Below are positions 31,201 to 33,090 of a stretch of 33,090 nt of DNA, piece after piece. The notes under the pieces were generated by a model, which saw nothing but the letters and a program-made list of their open reading frames with translations, did not search any database and was not told the origin of the DNA. Source of the DNA: a virus; IMG/VR virus record IMGVR_UViG_3300025640_000036, positions 1 through 33,090 of that record; one strand, given 5' to 3'. Positions within the stretch are counted from its first letter, which is position 1. Each line of letters opens with the position of its first letter. The translations under genes were made by a program, and so were the position numbers.

Positions 31201-31379
31201 GTTGGATCCTTTTCCTTGTTATCTAAATCCGACTTGATGGTATTAATATACCCAGTGATTACAAATCGGATCTCCTCGATCTGATCGTTCAGCTCTGAGA
31301 CGCGCCTGACCATCTTCTGCTGTTCAGGTGACATGTCATCAATTTCGTACTCAGCATCATCGACCTTTAATGTTGGCAT
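31197..31379 (-). CDS. DUF6447-like small protein
   Basis: 60 aa from ATG 31379, overlapping the previous stop (TAATG); the frame opens two codons earlier with TTG. PTLKVDDAEYEIDDMSPEQQ then VRRVSELNDQIEEIRFVITG: a short beta start ('YEIDDMS') and a coiled-coil helix, resembling DUF6447-type phage proteins found among tail genes. The last ~14 codons are duplicated downstream of the tailspike. Possibly a tail accessory or assembly factor. Confidence 0.65.
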   Translation of the reverse strand: MPTLKVDDAEYEIDDMSPEQQKMVRRVSELNDQIEEIRFVITGYINTIKSDLDNKEKDPT

Positions 31380-31693
31380 TACCAAGGCACTCCGCTAGCA
31401 GTAACAGGATTAATCTGTCCGTCAATGTTAGCCTGGAGACTGGCCTCAATAGCATCCTTATCTACCCCATCAGCGAAGCACCAGGACAATGCCAATTCTT
31501 CGGTAACATCTGCATAGGGTACATACGTTGGGCTAGACGGGTCTGGCGTGAAGCCACAAGTGCCGTAGCTGGTAGCAGAGTAGTCGTCCTGAGACGCATT
31601 GCAGCGCCAATGGGCCACGATTACCGCACCGTCCATGTCTTCTGGTTGTAAGTCACGCTCAAGGGTAGAGATTACCCAGTTAAATGTTGCCAT
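31379..31693 (-). CDS. Conserved tail-region protein (DUF7936-like)
   Basis: 104 aa. FNWVISTLERDL, AVIVAHWRCNASQDDYSATSY-GTCGFTPD, YVPYADVTEELALSW: this pattern (a strand with 'AHWR', a 'YGT-GF' turn, and 'F/Y-x-P-Y-x-x-L/V-T-E-E') is widespread among aquatic phage tail genes. I believe it is the DUF7936-type group but cannot confirm. Starts with an AGGAG site 13 bases after the S74 fibre gene. Confidence 0.65.
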   Translation of the reverse strand: MATFNWVISTLERDLQPEDMDGAVIVAHWRCNASQDDYSATSYGTCGFTPDPSSPTYVPYADVTEELALSWCFADGVDKDAIEASLQANIDGQINPVTASGVPW

Positions 31694-31706
31694 GTTGTTT
31701 CTCCTG

Positions 31707-33026
31707 TTAAGATTCTAGTTGTGCGACTCGTGCGCGTAATGATTGGATTTCTTTAAGCATCATTGGGACTAGCTTTGCAGGATCGACACTCATCATTTCT
31801 TCGGGGTCTTCTGGAGTTGTAACAGCATCAGGCGCAACCCCTACGAGTTCCTGCGCGATGAAGCCATAATCTTGATGCTCGCCACCAGTCTTCCAGTCAA
31901 ACTTCCGAACCTGAATTGAGTCTATCTTTGTGCCAGAGTCGTCAGAGTCTTCAATGTTTTCTTTTAATCGTTCATCAGAGACAGAGTTATAATTCGTCAC
32001 GTTCGTGCTTGTGATTGTTATACTGCCTGTGGGAGTCGTGTTGTTGTAAAACGCGAATAAAGTGCCTGTCGCAGAGGTTAATCCATCGTTTGTTATCCAA
32101 TAGGCAGAAGTTGCTGTCGTTTTGGAATAAAGACCGTTTGCGCCACCGCCGTAAATTGTCACGCCTTGATCGCCTGCTACAGTAGTACCCACCAGTAGGT
32201 TCTGCGATGAATCGATGGTGGCCGCTAAAGTGTTATCAGTGTAAAACGATTGTGTAGTAACCCCACCACCAGCAGCGCCATGCTTAATGTTCCCGCTGAC
32301 GAATTGTAAAACGTTTCTTGCGGCACCACCTGCATCGTGAAAAGCGACAATCCCGCTGTTAGGCAGGGTTAAGCTGCCGCCCGTAAGCGTTGTTGACGTG
32401 ACACCAACCAATAAATTGCCCAAGGAATCGATACGAAGCCTTTCGGTCGGAGATGTTGACCCGCTGGCAGAGGTTGCAAGCATCATATACCCGCCATCAG
32501 CACCAGTCGTGGTTTGCTCAATCCTAAGCCATCCCAGTACTCCACGGTTGCTTTCGCCAACAAAACGACCACCAGCAGTTGCGAGATCTAGCGATTGTTT
32601 TGACGTGATAAAACCGTTTGATCCAAGCGTGACCACGCCGCCTGTTGGATTTGCCGTGACGGTGCCCGTGGCATCGATGCGCATGCGTTCTGTGCCGTCA
32701 ACCGCAAATCGTATGTTTGACGAAGTGGCCTCATTATTTAAATCTGCATTAAGAATAAGACTTCCTGCGTTATCCATTGAGATAACACCTTCAGTATTAT
32801 TAGTTGTATCAGTCATGTAAAAAGCTGGGGCAGAAGAACTAATATGCAAAGTCCCACTAGGCGTAGTCGTCCCGATTCCCACGGAGCCTAAAACATAAAG
32901 ATTATCTTCAATAGTCAGGTCTGAATTAATATCTATGTCACCGTCAAAGGTTAGCGTACCCTCGATGGTCACATTGTTGAATGTAGGATTGCGGCCAAAT
33001 ACACCGCCTAATTGTTTAATAGTCAT
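31707..33026 (-). CDS. Tail fibre with C-terminal S74 chaperone
   Basis: 439 aa. Begins MTIKQLGGVFGRNPTFNNVT, then a repetitive beta region with recurring TTPSGTLHI, AMRIDATG-like ERMRIDATGTVT and ERLRIDSLGNLLVG units. The last ~90 residues are the Peptidase_S74 intramolecular chaperone (VSDERLKENI, YGFIAQELVGVAPDAV, VPMMLKEIQSLRARVAQL), which trimerises the fibre and cuts itself off; S350 and K355 are the likely catalytic dyad. A longer frame from TTG 33074 is rejected because GAGG lies five bases before ATG 33026, overlapping the stop of the previous fibre gene. Confidence 0.9.
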   Translation of the reverse strand: MTIKQLGGVFGRNPTFNNVTIEGTLTFDGDIDINSDLTIEDNLYVLGSVGIGTTTPSGTLHISSSAPAFYMTDTTNNTEGVISMDNAGSLILNADLNNEATSSNIRFAVDGTERMRIDATGTVTANPTGGVVTLGSNGFITSKQSLDLATAGGRFVGESNRGVLGWLRIEQTTTGADGGYMMLATSASGSTSPTERLRIDSLGNLLVGVTSTTLTGGSLTLPNSGIVAFHDAGGAARNVLQFVSGNIKHGAAGGGVTTQSFYTDNTLAATIDSSQNLLVGTTVAGDQGVTIYGGGANGLYSKTTATSAYWITNDGLTSATGTLFAFYNNTTPTGSITITSTNVTNYNSVSDERLKENIEDSDDSGTKIDSIQVRKFDWKTGGEHQDYGFIAQELVGVAPDAVTTPEDPEEMMSVDPAKLVPMMLKEIQSLRARVAQLES

Positions 33027-33090
33027 AATAGCCTCATGTATCCGTTGCAATTGTTTTGACAGTGCCATCGCCAAATTTTATTTTAAGATC
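32955..33090. repeat. Terminal redundancy, right copy
   Basis: Same sequence as 1-136 except G at 32964 (A at position 10). The difference falls in the S74 fibre coding region, in a GAG/GAA-type codon (minus strand), and may be a population variant or an assembly error. Confidence 0.9.

Noticed and set aside
32296-32310. A second hammerhead core (CTGACGA on the plus strand)
   Set aside because: No stem II or GAAA follows and it lies inside the S74 fibre gene.
1-33090. CRISPR array, insertion sequence or diversity-generating retroelement
   Set aside because: No regular spaced repeats, transposase or reverse transcriptase were seen on either strand.

Overview
The window is an essentially complete genome of an uncultivated tailed phage with podovirus-type virion genes. 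Bases 1-136 repeat at 32955-33090 with one mismatch, so the contig closes into a circle of about 32,954 bp. The order terminase, portal, scaffold, capsid, tail tubes A and B, three internal virion proteins and a T7-gp17-like fibre resembles T7-like podoviruses. There is no phage RNA polymerase, DNA polymerase or integrase, and no tRNA was found. NinB, NinG, a DUF1071 annealase and a Cro-sized repressor give it a lambdoid flavour. The host cannot be read from the sequence; the gene set resembles podoviruses from aquatic metagenomes.

Layout. The leftward structural block runs from 17742 down to 80 and across the contig junction to 27777. In transcription order it holds terS, terL, a papain-like protein, portal, scaffold, capsid (with its own promoter, structured leader and terminator), tail tubes, internal virion proteins (the last 1,571 aa), tail fibre, S74 fibre, tailspike, and a lysis group (holin candidates, M15 endolysin). 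A leftward replication and recombination block runs from 25079 to 19892: nuclease-like protein, SF2 helicase, stand-alone primase zinc domain, NinB, NinG, an HTH-phosphoesterase and DUF3310.

Two rightward clusters interrupt these. The first (17890-19716) has a consensus promoter, eight small, mostly ATGA-coupled genes and a terminator. The second (25928-27725) starts from a divergent promoter pair beside a Cro-like gene and encodes two small proteins, a DUF1071 annealase, an SSB-like protein and an HNH-like protein.

The most striking signal is a complete type III hammerhead ribozyme at 18232-18281 in the first rightward cluster. Its cleavage site lies three codons before the stop of the upstream gene, and the stop codon sits in loop I, so translation and self-cleavage should be linked. 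Other notable items are a 16-bp site one base from the bacterial parS consensus in the capsid leader, a 540-bp non-coding structured region ending in an orphan rightward terminator, and a tailspike cassette flanked by copies of the end of the preceding gene.
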